A DNA stretch of 33,537 nucleotides, taken from the NCBI GenBank assembly GCA_004561555.1, contig SFVH01000015.1, forward strand, positions 1-33,537, read 5' to 3'. The notes beneath the pieces were generated by a model. That model searched no databases, was not told the origin of the DNA, and saw nothing but the letters and a program-made list of their open reading frames with translations. Within the stretch, counting starts at the first letter, position 1. Each line of letters begins with the position of its first letter. Made by a program: the position numbers and the translations under genes. This document shows, one piece after another, positions 1-8,695 of this stretch. Source of the stretch: a bacterium. GTDB lineage: Bacteria; Bacteroidota; Bacteroidia; Bacteroidales; Muribaculaceae.

Positions 1-1945
1 GAGTTACTTAAAGATTGACAAGAACTTGCTCATCAACTTGGACCAATCCCTCCCCAAGGAGATTCTACGCACAAATATGGCAGGCTCTTATCATTGTACT
101 ACAGTGACAGGATGCAACACACGAAAACAGCACGGGCTATTGGTCACGCCCATCAAAGAGATGAACAACGACACCTTCGTGTTGCTTTCATCGCTTGATG
201 AAACGGTGATACAACACGGCGCGCCGTTTAACCTTGGCATCCATCGCTACAAGAATGGTATTTATAGCCCCAACGGGCACAAATACCTTAGGGAATATAA
301 TTGCGACACCATCCCAAAATTCACTTATCGCGTCGGCGGCGTAGTGTTGACAAAAGAGAAAGTGTTTGTGTCGTATGAAAATCGAATATTAATCAAGTAC
401 ACGTTGTTGGAAGCACACTCTGCCACGACATTGCAATTTCAGCCGTTTTTGGCATTCCGCAATATCAGAGAGTTGTGTCAAGAAAACAATGTCATCAACA
501 AATCCTTTGAAGAGGCTGAAAACGGGGCTTCTTTCTGCTTGTATGAAGGATTTCCGAGGCTCTATCTCCAATTCAACCACAAGCCGGAATTTGTCTACGA
601 CCCGCATTGGTATAACGGGATAGAGTATATCAAAGATTTGGCACGCGAAGAGCCGTTTGCTGAAGACTTGTGGGTACCAGGATATTTTCAGATTCCCATC
701 AAAAAGGGCGAAAGCATCATTTTTTCAGCAAGCACCGAGCCGGCGAAACCGCGTAGCTTTGCTGCAACCTTTGAGAAAGAGGTGGCTACACGCACTCCGC
801 GCACCAGCTTCTTCAACTGCTTGAAAAACTCGGCAAAGCAGTGCTATTATAAAGAAGGCGACAAAGACTATCTCATTGCCGGATATCCTTGGTTTAAGGT
901 GTTGGCACGCGACCTCTTTGTTGCGCTTCCGGGCACTACCCTCGCCATCAACCATCGCACCGACTTCGAGAAGATAATGGACACGGCTGTAGAAGCGTTG
1001 CAACACTATTATGCCACCGGCAAGGGCGACAAGACCATAGAAGAAATCGACTTGCCCGATGTTCCGCTATGGGCAATGTGGGATGTGGTGCAATACTTCA
1101 AATTTACCAACACTGCCGACACCATCAAGAAGTATGGGAAGTTTATAGAAGACACACTAAACTTCATCCTCGACGGCAAACAGAAAAATTTGTTTATCAA
1201 CGAGAGCGGGCTCCTCTCTACCGACGGCACAAAGACTCCGGTGACATGGATGGACGCAACAAATCCCAACGGCACGCCGGTGATACCTCGCACCGGATTT
1301 ATCGTAGAGTTTAATGCTTTATGGTACAACGCATTGATGTTTGCCGTAACACTTTATGACACAGAAGAGCAACGACCATCGCGCTATGAGGAATGGAAGG
1401 CCACCGCTGAACGCCTCAAAACGGCATTTATCAACACCTTCTTGAATAGCAACGGCTACCTCTACGATTATGTCGACGGCAATTATATGGACTTGAGCGT
1501 ACGCCCGAACATGCTTATCGCTGCCGGGTGCGACTTCTCTCCCCTCGACCGCCGTCAACGCAAAGGGGTGCTCGACTTTGTGACCCGCGAACTTCTCACA
1601 CCCAACGGCATCCGCACCCTTAGCCCGAAGAGCTGGGGCTATAACCCATTCTTTGTGGGCAGCAGCGAAACTCGTCAGAAATCCTATTTCAACGGGCCTA
1701 CACGTCCGTGGCTGACAGGCTTTTATGTAGATGCCTACCTGAAGGTGTTCGGACATAGCGGAGTGGCGTTCCTTCGCAGAATGCTTATTGGCTACGAAGA
1801 CGATATGACAAGAGAGTGCATAGGGTCGCTGTCGGAGCTTTACGACGGCAATCCGCCGTATGCCGGACACGGAGCTATCAGTTTTGCCCCGAGCATCGGA
1901 GGCGTGCTTCGTGCCCTTGCTGTGTTAAATAGTTTTGATGTGTAA
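1..1945 (+). CDS. Glycogen debranching enzyme (amylo-alpha-1,6-glucosidase), start codon split by window edge
   Basis: Cytoplasmic enzyme that hydrolyses alpha-1,6 branch points of glycogen-type polymers (GH133 type). The reading frame is open to base 1. Base 1 is G followed by codons for SYLKIDKN, and homologues start MSYLK, so the ATG most likely begins two bases outside the window and the protein is about 648 residues, normal for the family. The nearest internal candidate, TTG at 26, would remove conserved N-terminal residues. The N-terminal half looks like the GDE_N domain (for example NTRKQHGLL and SSLDETVIQHGA). The C-terminal half looks like the alpha/alpha-barrel GDE_C domain (YPWFKVLARD, GYNPFFVGSSETRQKSYFNG). 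The glycosyltransferase starts 22 bases downstream and the GH57 gene follows, so this is a glycogen operon. Family assignment is from recognised motifs. Confidence 0.93.
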   Translation, partial: SYLKIDKNLLINLDQSLPKEILRTNMAGSYHCTTVTGCNTRKQHGLLVTPIKEMNNDTFVLLSSLDETVIQHGAPFNLGIHRYKNGIYSPNGHKYLREYNCDTIPKFTYRVGGVVLTKEKVFVSYENRILIKYTLLEAHSATTLQFQPFLAFRNIRELCQENNVINKSFEEAENGASFCLYEGFPRLYLQFNHKPEFVYDPHWYNGIEYIKDLAREEPFAEDLWVPGYFQIPIKKGESIIFSASTEPAKPRSFAATFEKEVATRTPRTSFFNCLKNSAKQCYYKEGDKDYLIAGYPWFKVLARDLFVALPGTTLAINHRTDFEKIMDTAVEALQHYYATGKGDKTIEEIDLPDVPLWAMWDVVQYFKFTNTADTIKKYGKFIEDTLNFILDGKQKNLFINESGLLSTDGTKTPVTWMDATNPNGTPVIPRTGFIVEFNALWYNALMFAVTLYDTEEQRPSRYEEWKATAERLKTAFINTFLNSNGYLYDYVDGNYMDLSVRPNMLIAAGCDFSPLDRRQRKGVLDFVTRELLTPNGIRTLSPKSWGYNPFFVGSSETRQKSYFNGPTRPWLTGFYVDAYLKVFGHSGVAFLRRMLIGYEDDMTRECIGSLSELYDGNPPYAGHGAISFAPSIGGVLRALAVLNSFDV

Positions 1946-1967
1946 CGTTTAAGATTATCTTTCAACT

Positions 1968-3227
1968 ATGAAAGCCCTAATGTTCGGGTGGGAATTTCCA
2001 CCTCACATCCTCGGAGGTCTTGGCACAGCCAGCTACGGCTTGACTAAAGGCATGGCAGAAAATGGCAATATGGACATTTCTTTCGTCATTCCGAAACCTC
2101 ATGGCGACGAGGACAAAAGTTTTGCAAAAATCATCGGTGCCGGCAACACTCCCATCTGCTGGCGCGACACCGATTGGGACTATGTTAAAGCCCGCATAGG
2201 CAATGTGATGGACCCACAACTCTATTTTGATTTGCGTTCACACATCTATGCCGACTTCAACTATATGAATGTCAACGATTTGGGATGCATCGAATTTTCC
2301 GGGCGTTATCCCGACAATCTGCTTGACGAAATCAACAACTATTCGATTGTGGCGGGAGTGATAGCTCGCACGCTCGACTTCGACATCATCCACTCCCACG
2401 ACTGGCTCACCTATCCTGCGGGCATCCATGCCAAGCAAGTGTCGGGCAAGCCGCTGGTCATCCATGTGCATGCCACCGACTTCGACCGCTCTCGCGGCAA
2501 TGTCAATCCCACAGTGTTTAACATCGAGCGCGACGGTATGCTCAATGCCGACCATATCATCACCGTGAGCGACCTCACACGTCGCACCGTCATCGAGAAA
2601 TATGGCATCAATCCCGAAAAAGTCACCACGGTGCACAATGCCGTGGAGCCTCTCAACGACGAGCTGAAGAATGTGGAAAGCCACAAAATGAAAGAAAAAG
2701 TGGTGACATTCCTTGGTCGCATCACTATGCAAAAAGGTCCTGAATACTTCGTGGAAGCAGCGGCAAAAGTGTTGCAAAAAGTGCATAATGTGCGCTTTGT
2801 GATGGCAGGCAGTGGCGACATGATGGAAAAAATGATTGACCTGGCAGCACAAAAAGACATCTCTGACCGCTTCCACTTCCCGGGATTCCAAAAGGGAAAG
2901 CAAGTGTATGAAATGCTCAAAGCCTCCGACGTCTACATTATGCCATCGGTTTCAGAGCCGTTTGGCATCTCGCCTCTCGAAGCCATGCAGATGGGTGTAC
3001 CCTCGATAATCTCCAAGCAGTCGGGGTGTGCCGAAATCCTCAACCATGTGATAAAGACCGACTTCTGGGACATCGACGCAATGGCTGACGCCATCTATTC
3101 AATAATCACTTATCCGGCAATGTACAACCAGCTTCGCGACGAAGGGCTTGCTGAAGTCAACGAAATAAAATGGGTGAAAGCCGGAAAGAAAGTGATTGAT
3201 ATTTACAACAAACTATTAAACCAATAA
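1968..3227 (+). CDS. GT4-type glycosyltransferase, glycogen-synthase-like
   Basis: Predicted cytoplasmic retaining glycosyltransferase, 419 residues, probably the glycogen synthase of this operon. The N-terminus (FGWEFPPHILGGLGTASYGL) carries the starch-synthase-like glycine-rich substrate loop. The C-terminal half is a GT-B nucleotide-sugar domain with LGRITMQKGPEYF and the E-x7-E element EPFGISPLEAM (Glu330 and Glu338). It lies between the debranching enzyme and the GH57 gene, with gaps of 22 and 16 bases and no terminator, so co-transcription is likely. Comparable three-gene clusters (debranching enzyme, GT4, GH57) are known in Bacteroides. The use of UDP- or ADP-glucose cannot be told from the sequence. 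The ATG start fits the family's MKALMFGWE-type N-terminus. Confidence 0.9.
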   Translation: MKALMFGWEFPPHILGGLGTASYGLTKGMAENGNMDISFVIPKPHGDEDKSFAKIIGAGNTPICWRDTDWDYVKARIGNVMDPQLYFDLRSHIYADFNYMNVNDLGCIEFSGRYPDNLLDEINNYSIVAGVIARTLDFDIIHSHDWLTYPAGIHAKQVSGKPLVIHVHATDFDRSRGNVNPTVFNIERDGMLNADHIITVSDLTRRTVIEKYGINPEKVTTVHNAVEPLNDELKNVESHKMKEKVVTFLGRITMQKGPEYFVEAAAKVLQKVHNVRFVMAGSGDMMEKMIDLAAQKDISDRFHFPGFQKGKQVYEMLKASDVYIMPSVSEPFGISPLEAMQMGVPSIISKQSGCAEILNHVIKTDFWDIDAMADAIYSIITYPAMYNQLRDEGLAEVNEIKWVKAGKKVIDIYNKLLNQ

Positions 3228-3243
3228 AAAACTCCATACTACT

Positions 3244-4656
3244 ATGAGTGCTGTATGTTTTTATTTTAAAATACATCAACCATTCAGATTGAAACGCTAT
3301 CGTTTCTTTGATATTGGTAATGACCACTACTACTATGATGATTTTGCTAATGATGAAATCATCACCCGTATTGCTCAACGCGCTTACCTTCCCGCTAATG
3401 AGCTGCTTCTGCAAATGATACAAGACTCGGGGAAGAAATTTAAATGCGCCTTCTCAATCACAGGCACTGCAATCGAACAATTGCAACAATTCGTGCCCGA
3501 ATTTATCGACTCGATGAAAAAATTGGTCGACACCGGGTGTGTGGAATTTGTGAGCGAAACCTACGACCATTCGCTTGCTGCCATCGGCGATGAAGAGGAA
3601 TTCCGTCGTCAAGTAGAGCTCCACGACAAACTTATCTATGAGCTTTTCGGACAAAAGCCGAAAGTATTCTGCAACACCGAGTTTGTCTATAACGACGAGA
3701 TTGCCGCACAAGTGTATTCGATGGGCTTTAAGGCCGTGCTTACCGAAGGGGCAAAACACATTTTGGGCTGGAAATCGCCGAACTATATGTATTCACCGGC
3801 AGGAGCTCCAAAGATGAAATTGTTGTTCCGCAACTCCAAGCTCTCGGATGATGTGGCAAAACGCTTCACCGACACCTCATGGTTTGAATTTCCTCTCACA
3901 GCCGACAAATATATGTCGTGGATAGCGCAAGCACCCAAAGAAGAGCAACTCACCAATATCTTCATCAACTATGAGACTATCGGCGACAGCCATCCTCGCG
4001 AAACCGGTATCTTTGACTTCTTCCGTGCCCTGCCGCGCTTTGCAGCAGAAAAAGGTGTGGAGTTTTGGACACCATCGGAAGCCGTATCAAAATTGAAGCC
4101 TGTTGACCAAATAGCCGTTACCCACCCGATATCCGGCGCCGACGAAGCTCGCGACCTTAGCGCATGGCTCGGCAATCAGCTCCAAGATGAAGCGTTCCAC
4201 AAACTCTATTCAGTGGCAGAACGTGTGCATCTCTGCTCCGACCGTCGCTTGCTCCAAGACTGGGACTACTTGCAATCGTCCGACCATTTCTTCTATATGA
4301 GCACCAAGCACTTCGGTGATGGCGCCGTACACGCAATGTTCAGCCCGTATGAATCGCCTTATATGGCGTTTACCAACTACATGAACGTGCTTTCCGACTT
4401 CATCGTTCGCGTGGAAGAGCAATTCCCGCTCTCCATCGAAAACGAAGAGCTTAATGCACTTCTCACCACCATCAAAAATCAAGAAAGTGAGATTGAGATG
4501 CTCAACAAGGAGCTGCGTGCCATCAAAGCAGCCAACGAGGGTGTGAAAGACAATGAAGCTGAAGAGGCGAAACCGGCAGCAAAGAAGGCTCCGGCAAAAA
4601 AAGCCGCTGAGAAAAAAACTCCGGCAAAGAAAACCACAAAGAAGAAAACAGATTAA
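3244..4656 (+). CDS. GH57 alpha-amylase-like protein with lysine-rich tail
   Basis: 470-residue GH57-family protein, third gene of the glycogen operon and probably cytoplasmic (no signal peptide). Conserved region 1 HQP is at 11-13. The region 3 nucleophile motif CNTEFVYND places the expected nucleophile at Glu146. Region 4 reads INYETIGDSH, where active GH57 alpha-amylases usually have DYETFGEH; the position I take for the acid/base Asp is therefore Asn242 (codon AAC at 3967-3969). It may be one of the alpha-amylase-like GH57 homologues with incomplete catalytic machinery known in Bacteroidetes, or have altered activity. Residues about 400-431 look like a coiled coil. Residues 443-470 form a tail rich in Lys, Ala and Pro with KKAPAKKAAEKK-type repeats, resembling histone H1 tails. 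A strong terminator follows. Confidence 0.9.
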   Translation: MSAVCFYFKIHQPFRLKRYRFFDIGNDHYYYDDFANDEIITRIAQRAYLPANELLLQMIQDSGKKFKCAFSITGTAIEQLQQFVPEFIDSMKKLVDTGCVEFVSETYDHSLAAIGDEEEFRRQVELHDKLIYELFGQKPKVFCNTEFVYNDEIAAQVYSMGFKAVLTEGAKHILGWKSPNYMYSPAGAPKMKLLFRNSKLSDDVAKRFTDTSWFEFPLTADKYMSWIAQAPKEEQLTNIFINYETIGDSHPRETGIFDFFRALPRFAAEKGVEFWTPSEAVSKLKPVDQIAVTHPISGADEARDLSAWLGNQLQDEAFHKLYSVAERVHLCSDRRLLQDWDYLQSSDHFFYMSTKHFGDGAVHAMFSPYESPYMAFTNYMNVLSDFIVRVEEQFPLSIENEELNALLTTIKNQESEIEMLNKELRAIKAANEGVKDNEAEEAKPAAKKAPAKKAAEKKTPAKKTTKKKTD

Positions 4657-4692
4657 TTATATGAACCTTAAAACTCAAGCTATATAAACCGT

Positions 4693-4735
4693 GTGAAGTT
4701 GTCTGCGTGATGCCGACAACTTCACTTTTGTTATT
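4693..4735 (+). terminator. Rho-independent terminator of the glycogen operon
   Basis: A perfect 11-bp stem, GTGAAGTTGTC (4693-4703) with GACAACTTCAC (4715-4725), has an 11-base loop and is followed at once by TTTTGTTATT. It lies 37 bases after the GH57 stop codon. Confidence 0.88.
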
Positions 4736-4761
4736 ATCACACGAAGAAATATCAAGAAATT

Positions 4762-4795
4762 TATGTAAAATATTACGAATTAATTCTTATATTTG
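4762..4795 (+). promoter_or_regulatory. Bacteroidetes-type promoter for the MFS transporter
   Basis: TATATTTG at 4788-4795 matches the -7 consensus TAnnTTTG exactly. A weak -33-like TATG ends at 4765, 22 bases upstream (consensus spacing 19-21). It lies after the glycogen-operon terminator, about 90 bases before the MFS start, so the transporter is probably an independent transcript. Confidence 0.55.
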
Positions 4796-4885
4796 CACAA
4801 ATTATTGAGTAGACAAAGAAGAATGATATATTGATTTGGCTACTCGATTCACTTTATTGTTGTATACTATTAAGATTTAATTTAC

Positions 4886-6271
4886 ATGAAAGCTAAACCG
4901 GATTTAAGTTTTTGGAAACTTTGGAATTTGAGTTTTGGCTTCTTTGGAGTGCAAATTGCTTATGCTCTGCAAAGTGCCAATATCAGTCGAATTTTCTCCA
5001 CCTTAGGAGCAGACCCCCACGATTTAAGTTATTTTTGGATACTTCCCCCATTGATGGGCATCTTGGTGCAACCAATCGTAGGAGTGGCGAGCGATAAGAC
5101 ATGGACACGCTTCGGTCGTCGCATCCCCTATTTGTTTATCGGCGCACTGATAGCCGTAATGGTCATGATAATGCTTCCCAATGCCGGCAGTTTCGGCTTG
5201 GCAGTCTCAACGGCAATGATATTCGGATTGTGCTCTCTGATGCTTCTCGACACGTCAATCAATATGGCGATGCAACCATTCAAGATGCTTGTTGGCGATA
5301 TGGTCAACGAAAAGCAAAAAGGACTCGCCTATTCCATCCAAAGCTTCCTTTGCAATGCCGGAAGCCTTGTGGGTTATATCTTCCCGATAATGCTCACCTG
5401 GATAGGCATCAGCAACATTGCACCCACAGGAGTGGTGCCCGACTCGGTGATTATTTCATTCTATGCAGGAGCGGCAATCCTTATCCTTTGTGTGATTTAC
5501 ACCACCGTGAAGGTAAAAGAATGGCCGCCGCAACTCTATGCCGAATATAACGGCATCACTAAAGAAGAAAAATCTGAAAAAACCAACGTATTTAAGTTGC
5601 TTGTTAAGGCGCCTAAGGCATTCTGGACCGTGGGGCTTGTGCAATTCTTCTGCTGGGCTGCATTCCTCTACATGTGGAATTACACGTGTGGTGCTTTGGC
5701 TGCCAACACATTTGATGCTCCTACCATCACCGACGGCACTAAAACAGTGCTCAACACAATGAGCGAAGAATATCAGAATGCCGGCGACTGGGTAGGCGTT
5801 GTGTTTGCCGTACAAGCTATCGGCTCTGTGCTATGGGCGTTGGTGATACCGCGCTTCAGCAACAAGAAGACCGCCTATGTGGTGAGTTTGCTCATTGGTG
5901 CGATAGGCTTTATCGGGCTATACTTTGTCAACGACCAATACATCAACTTGTCGTTTATTGATAATAAGTATGTGCTCTTCTTGCCGTTTATGATGATTGG
6001 ATGTGCTTGGGCTGCAATGCTTGCATTACCATTTACCATCCTCACCAACGCATTGAAAGGTGGGCACCTCGGCACATATCTCGGGCTCTTCAACGGCACA
6101 ATTTGTATTCCTCAGATTGTGGCTGCCGCCCTCGGTGGCACCATCTTGAGCTTATTCCCGATGATGCCTGGAAAAGGCGTTGCACCGGAAATCAATATGC
6201 TTGTGCTTTCGGGAGTTCTCTTGATAGCCGGAGCATTATCGGTGTCGTTTATCAAAGAACACGAAAAATAA
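4886..6271 (+). CDS. MFS sugar transporter (SLC45/GPH-like), probable maltose or disaccharide permease
   Basis: 461-residue polytopic inner-membrane protein with about 12 hydrophobic segments. The loop after TM2 has the MFS signature in the form GVASDKTWTRFGRRIPY. The N-terminus (SFWKLWNLSFGFFGVQIAYALQ) is typical of the SLC45-like sugar symporters found next to alpha-glucan genes in Bacteroidetes and proteobacteria. The likely role is proton-driven uptake of maltose, sucrose or short malto-oligosaccharides. The substrate is inferred from family and from the adjoining glycogen operon, and is not proven by sequence. It has its own promoter-like element and is followed by a strong hairpin terminator. 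The ATG at 4886 is the only good start. Confidence 0.85.
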   Translation: MKAKPDLSFWKLWNLSFGFFGVQIAYALQSANISRIFSTLGADPHDLSYFWILPPLMGILVQPIVGVASDKTWTRFGRRIPYLFIGALIAVMVMIMLPNAGSFGLAVSTAMIFGLCSLMLLDTSINMAMQPFKMLVGDMVNEKQKGLAYSIQSFLCNAGSLVGYIFPIMLTWIGISNIAPTGVVPDSVIISFYAGAAILILCVIYTTVKVKEWPPQLYAEYNGITKEEKSEKTNVFKLLVKAPKAFWTVGLVQFFCWAAFLYMWNYTCGALAANTFDAPTITDGTKTVLNTMSEEYQNAGDWVGVVFAVQAIGSVLWALVIPRFSNKKTAYVVSLLIGAIGFIGLYFVNDQYINLSFIDNKYVLFLPFMMIGCAWAAMLALPFTILTNALKGGHLGTYLGLFNGTICIPQIVAAALGGTILSLFPMMPGKGVAPEINMLVLSGVLLIAGALSVSFIKEHEK

Positions 6272-6300
6272 TCGTTAAGATTACAAACAATTGCAATATA

Positions 6301-6340
6301 GACGCTGTGTCACAATCCGACGACACAGCGTCTCTTTTTC
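6301..6340 (+). terminator. Terminator of the MFS transporter gene
   Basis: A perfect 11-bp stem GACGCTGTGTC (6301-6311) with GACACAGCGTC (6322-6332) has a 10-base loop and is followed by TCTTTTTC. It begins 29 bases after the MFS stop codon, between convergent genes. Confidence 0.88.
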
Positions 6341-6366
6341 TATTGACGTGTCATGCGCGGCACACC

Positions 6367-6398
6367 AAAAAAGCGCACCAAGCATAAGCCTGATGCGC
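6367..6398 (-). terminator. Terminator of gdhA
   Basis: Read on the minus strand, GCGCATCA (6398-6391) pairs with TGGTGCGC (6380-6373) with one G-U pair and is followed by six T (6372-6367). It lies 32 bases past the glutamate dehydrogenase stop codon. Confidence 0.7.
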
Positions 6399-6429
6399 CT
6401 CCAATATGAATAAGGTTTGTTATAAGCAT

Positions 6430-7767
6430 CTATACGTAGCCTTGACCCATCATAGCGTGCGCCACCTTCATAAATCCGGCGATATTTGCACCCTTCATGT
6501 AATTGATAGAACCATCGGGCTGAGCGCCGTATTTCACGCATTGCTCATGGATGTCGTGCATAATTTGGTGGAGACGTTGGTCAACCTCCTCCTCAGTCCA
6601 GCTGATATGCATAGCGTTTTGAGTCATTTCCAAACCCGAAGTAGCTACACCACCTGCATTGACCGCCTTGCCCGGAGCGTAGATGGTGTTGCTTGCAAGG
6701 AAGGTGTCGATAGCTTCAGGATTGCAACCCATATTTGACACTTCAGCCACGATTTGCACACCGTTAGCCACAAGCATCTCTGCATCTTCTTTCACCACCT
6801 CATTCTGAGTAGCACAAGGCAGAGCGATGTCGACCTTACGCTCCCAAGGCTTCTTATCGGCAAAGAATTGAGCGTTAGGATATTTTTCCACATATGGCTC
6901 AACGATGTCGTTGCCCGAAGCGCGAAGTTCAAGCATATAGTCGATTTTTTCACCTTCGATGCCATCAGGGTCGTAGATATAACCGTCAGGACCGGAGATG
7001 GTGACCACTTTAGCACCCAGTTGAGTGGCTTTAAGCGCAGCACCCCAGGCTACGTTGCCAAAACCGGAGATAGCCACAGTCTTGCCTTTGATGTCATCAC
7101 CGAGACGATGAAGCATGTTTTGCACGAAATAAAGAGCACCGAAACCGGTAGCCTCCGGACGAATTTTAGAGCCACCGAAGTCTAAGCCCTTACCGGTAAA
7201 TGTGCCTGTATGTTCTTGAGCAAGCTTCTTATACATGCCATACATATAACCCACTTCACGACCTCCTACACCGATGTCACCGGCAGGCACATCGCGGTCC
7301 GGGCCGAGATTTCGCCACAATTCAAGGATAAAAGCTTGGCAGAAACGCATGATTTCCTTATCCGACTTACCGCGTGGGCTGAAATCAGAACCGCCTTTAC
7401 CGCCACCCATAGGCAATGTGGTGAGTGCATTCTTAAATGTTTGTTCGAAACCGAGGAATTTGAGGATAGAAAGATTCACCGAAGCGTGGAAGCGGATGCC
7501 ACCTTTATACGGCCCGATAGCGTTGTTAAATTGCACACGGTAGCCTATGTTGGTTTGCACTTCCCCTTTATCATCGGTCCAAAGCACACGGAAGGTGAAA
7601 ATGCGGTCGGGCTCCACCATACGCTCAATGATTTTAGCACTCTCAAATTCAGGATGTTGTTCGTAGACATCTTTCACGGACAGCAACACCTCTTTCACTG
7701 CTTGCAAATACTCCTTCTCGCCGGGGTGTTTTGCTTCGAGGTCAGCCAAAATTTTATCTACATTCAT
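6430..7767 (-). CDS. gdhA: Glutamate dehydrogenase, probably NADP-specific
   Basis: 445-residue cytoplasmic enzyme interconverting 2-oxoglutarate plus ammonium and glutamate, the usual route of ammonia assimilation in Bacteroidales at high ammonium. The length and motifs match the hexameric NADP-dependent class: PMGGGKGGSDF with the catalytic lysine near Lys124, GDIGVGGREVGYM, the GSKIRPEATGFG segment, and a Rossmann region (ISGFGNVAWGAA). It stands alone as a transcription unit, with a promoter-like TATATTTG about 50 bases upstream and its own minus-strand terminator, and converges on the MFS gene. Cofactor preference is inferred from overall similarity. Confidence 0.95.
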   Translation of the reverse strand: MNVDKILADLEAKHPGEKEYLQAVKEVLLSVKDVYEQHPEFESAKIIERMVEPDRIFTFRVLWTDDKGEVQTNIGYRVQFNNAIGPYKGGIRFHASVNLSILKFLGFEQTFKNALTTLPMGGGKGGSDFSPRGKSDKEIMRFCQAFILELWRNLGPDRDVPAGDIGVGGREVGYMYGMYKKLAQEHTGTFTGKGLDFGGSKIRPEATGFGALYFVQNMLHRLGDDIKGKTVAISGFGNVAWGAALKATQLGAKVVTISGPDGYIYDPDGIEGEKIDYMLELRASGNDIVEPYVEKYPNAQFFADKKPWERKVDIALPCATQNEVVKEDAEMLVANGVQIVAEVSNMGCNPEAIDTFLASNTIYAPGKAVNAGGVATSGLEMTQNAMHISWTEEEVDQRLHQIMHDIHEQCVKYGAQPDGSINYMKGANIAGFMKVAHAMMGQGYV

Positions 7768-7817
7768 AGTATTTGGTATTAATTATGTAGGAATAGTAAA
7801 TTGTCAATTCACAGAGA

Positions 7818-7825
7818 CAAATATA
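7818..7825 (-). promoter_or_regulatory. -7 element upstream of gdhA
   Basis: On the minus strand 7825-7818 reads TATATTTG, an exact TAnnTTTG match. Transcription would start near 7811, giving a leader of about 44 bases. I see no clear TTTG at the expected -33 position. Confidence 0.5.
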
Positions 7826-7924
7826 GCGAATTAATTCCTAAACAAGCAATAAATTTTGATAAAAATTTATATGTTATATAGCATTTTGCTACAACACAAT
7901 TTTACAACACAAATAATAATACCC

Positions 7925-8695
7925 TTATATTTCAGCTACGGCGGCAGCGTTGACCCATGCCTCACGATTATCAACTGTCACTACTTTATACCAAGAAGCT
8001 TTATTGCCTACCTTCACGCTGTCGAGCTTCTTCAATTTAGCACCTTCATGAACGACAAAAGCCTTTTCAGCATCGGTATTAGGAATGTGGCTGACAGTAG
8101 ATAGCTGCACGGTGTCGCACACCACCACGGCATAGTCGGTCGAAGTGCGCACACTCTCGGCATCGGCAGCTATGACATTTGCGGCAATACACAATGCCAA
8201 CATAGCAAAACCGCCGAAAAACCCCGACTTGCGCACAATAATCGACGATGCAAACATATAAAGGCCTAAAGCCAAAATAAAGAGGGCGAAAAAGACCATG
8301 CCGGCTATAGTCCAACCGCTGCTCGACAGCCAATTGCGCACCGAGCGATAGCCCACAACGATGATATTTTCTTCAGCGGCATAAGGGTCGATTAGCTTTG
8401 TGTGGATAAAGTCGAGATTAGCTTGAGCCATACGATTGTCGGGCTCAAGCTTGAGGGCTTTCTCATAGTAGAGCACAGCCATCCCCTTATTACCGCTACG
8501 ATAATAGCAATTGCCAAGGTTATAATATAATTCCGACGACACCCCTTGCTTCATCAAGGAGTCGTAGGCCTCAATAGCTGCAGGATAATTCTTATTGTTA
8601 TAAGCCTCAATAGCTTCCTTTTGGTAGTTTCTTTCAGTGGCATTAATTGTCAACGCCACAATCAAAGCGACCATTATAAAAATATTGCGCATCAT
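7925..8695 (-). CDS. batE: BatE: TPR and SH3-like membrane protein of the Bat operon
   Basis: 256-residue envelope protein, last gene of the Bat operon. It has an N-terminal signal-like segment, TPR repeats (SSELYYNLGNCYYRSGNKGMA, then YEKALKLEPDNRMAQANLDF), two hydrophobic segments around residues 130-185, and a C-terminal bacterial SH3-like domain (VVHEGAKLKKLDSVKV, SWYKVVTVDNREAWVN). The first ATG overlaps the batD stop codon (ATGA at 8695-8692), and a second ATG follows directly. The architecture and position match BatE. It is presumed to act with the MoxR/VWA proteins in the inner membrane and periplasm; the biochemical function is unknown. Downstream I see only an AT-rich hairpin (7849-7870), not a convincing terminator. 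Confidence 0.85.
   Translation of the reverse strand: MMRNIFIMVALIVALTINATERNYQKEAIEAYNNKNYPAAIEAYDSLMKQGVSSELYYNLGNCYYRSGNKGMAVLYYEKALKLEPDNRMAQANLDFIHTKLIDPYAAEENIIVVGYRSVRNWLSSSGWTIAGMVFFALFILALGLYMFASSIIVRKSGFFGGFAMLALCIAANVIAADAESVRTSTDYAVVVCDTVQLSTVSHIPNTDAEKAFVVHEGAKLKKLDSVKVGNKASWYKVVTVDNREAWVNAAAVAEI

Noticed and set aside
1319..1870. 183-codon minus-strand frame opposite the debranching enzyme gene
   Set aside because: It is the complement of a well-supported coding region, without recognisable motifs.
2238..2903. 221-codon minus-strand frame rich in His and Val
   Set aside because: Antisense shadow of the glycosyltransferase gene; composition reflects reverse-complemented codons.
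7849..7870. AT-only hairpin after batE as operon terminator
   Set aside because: ATAAATTTT/AAAATTTAT has no G-C pairs and lies near the gdhA promoter; too weak to call.
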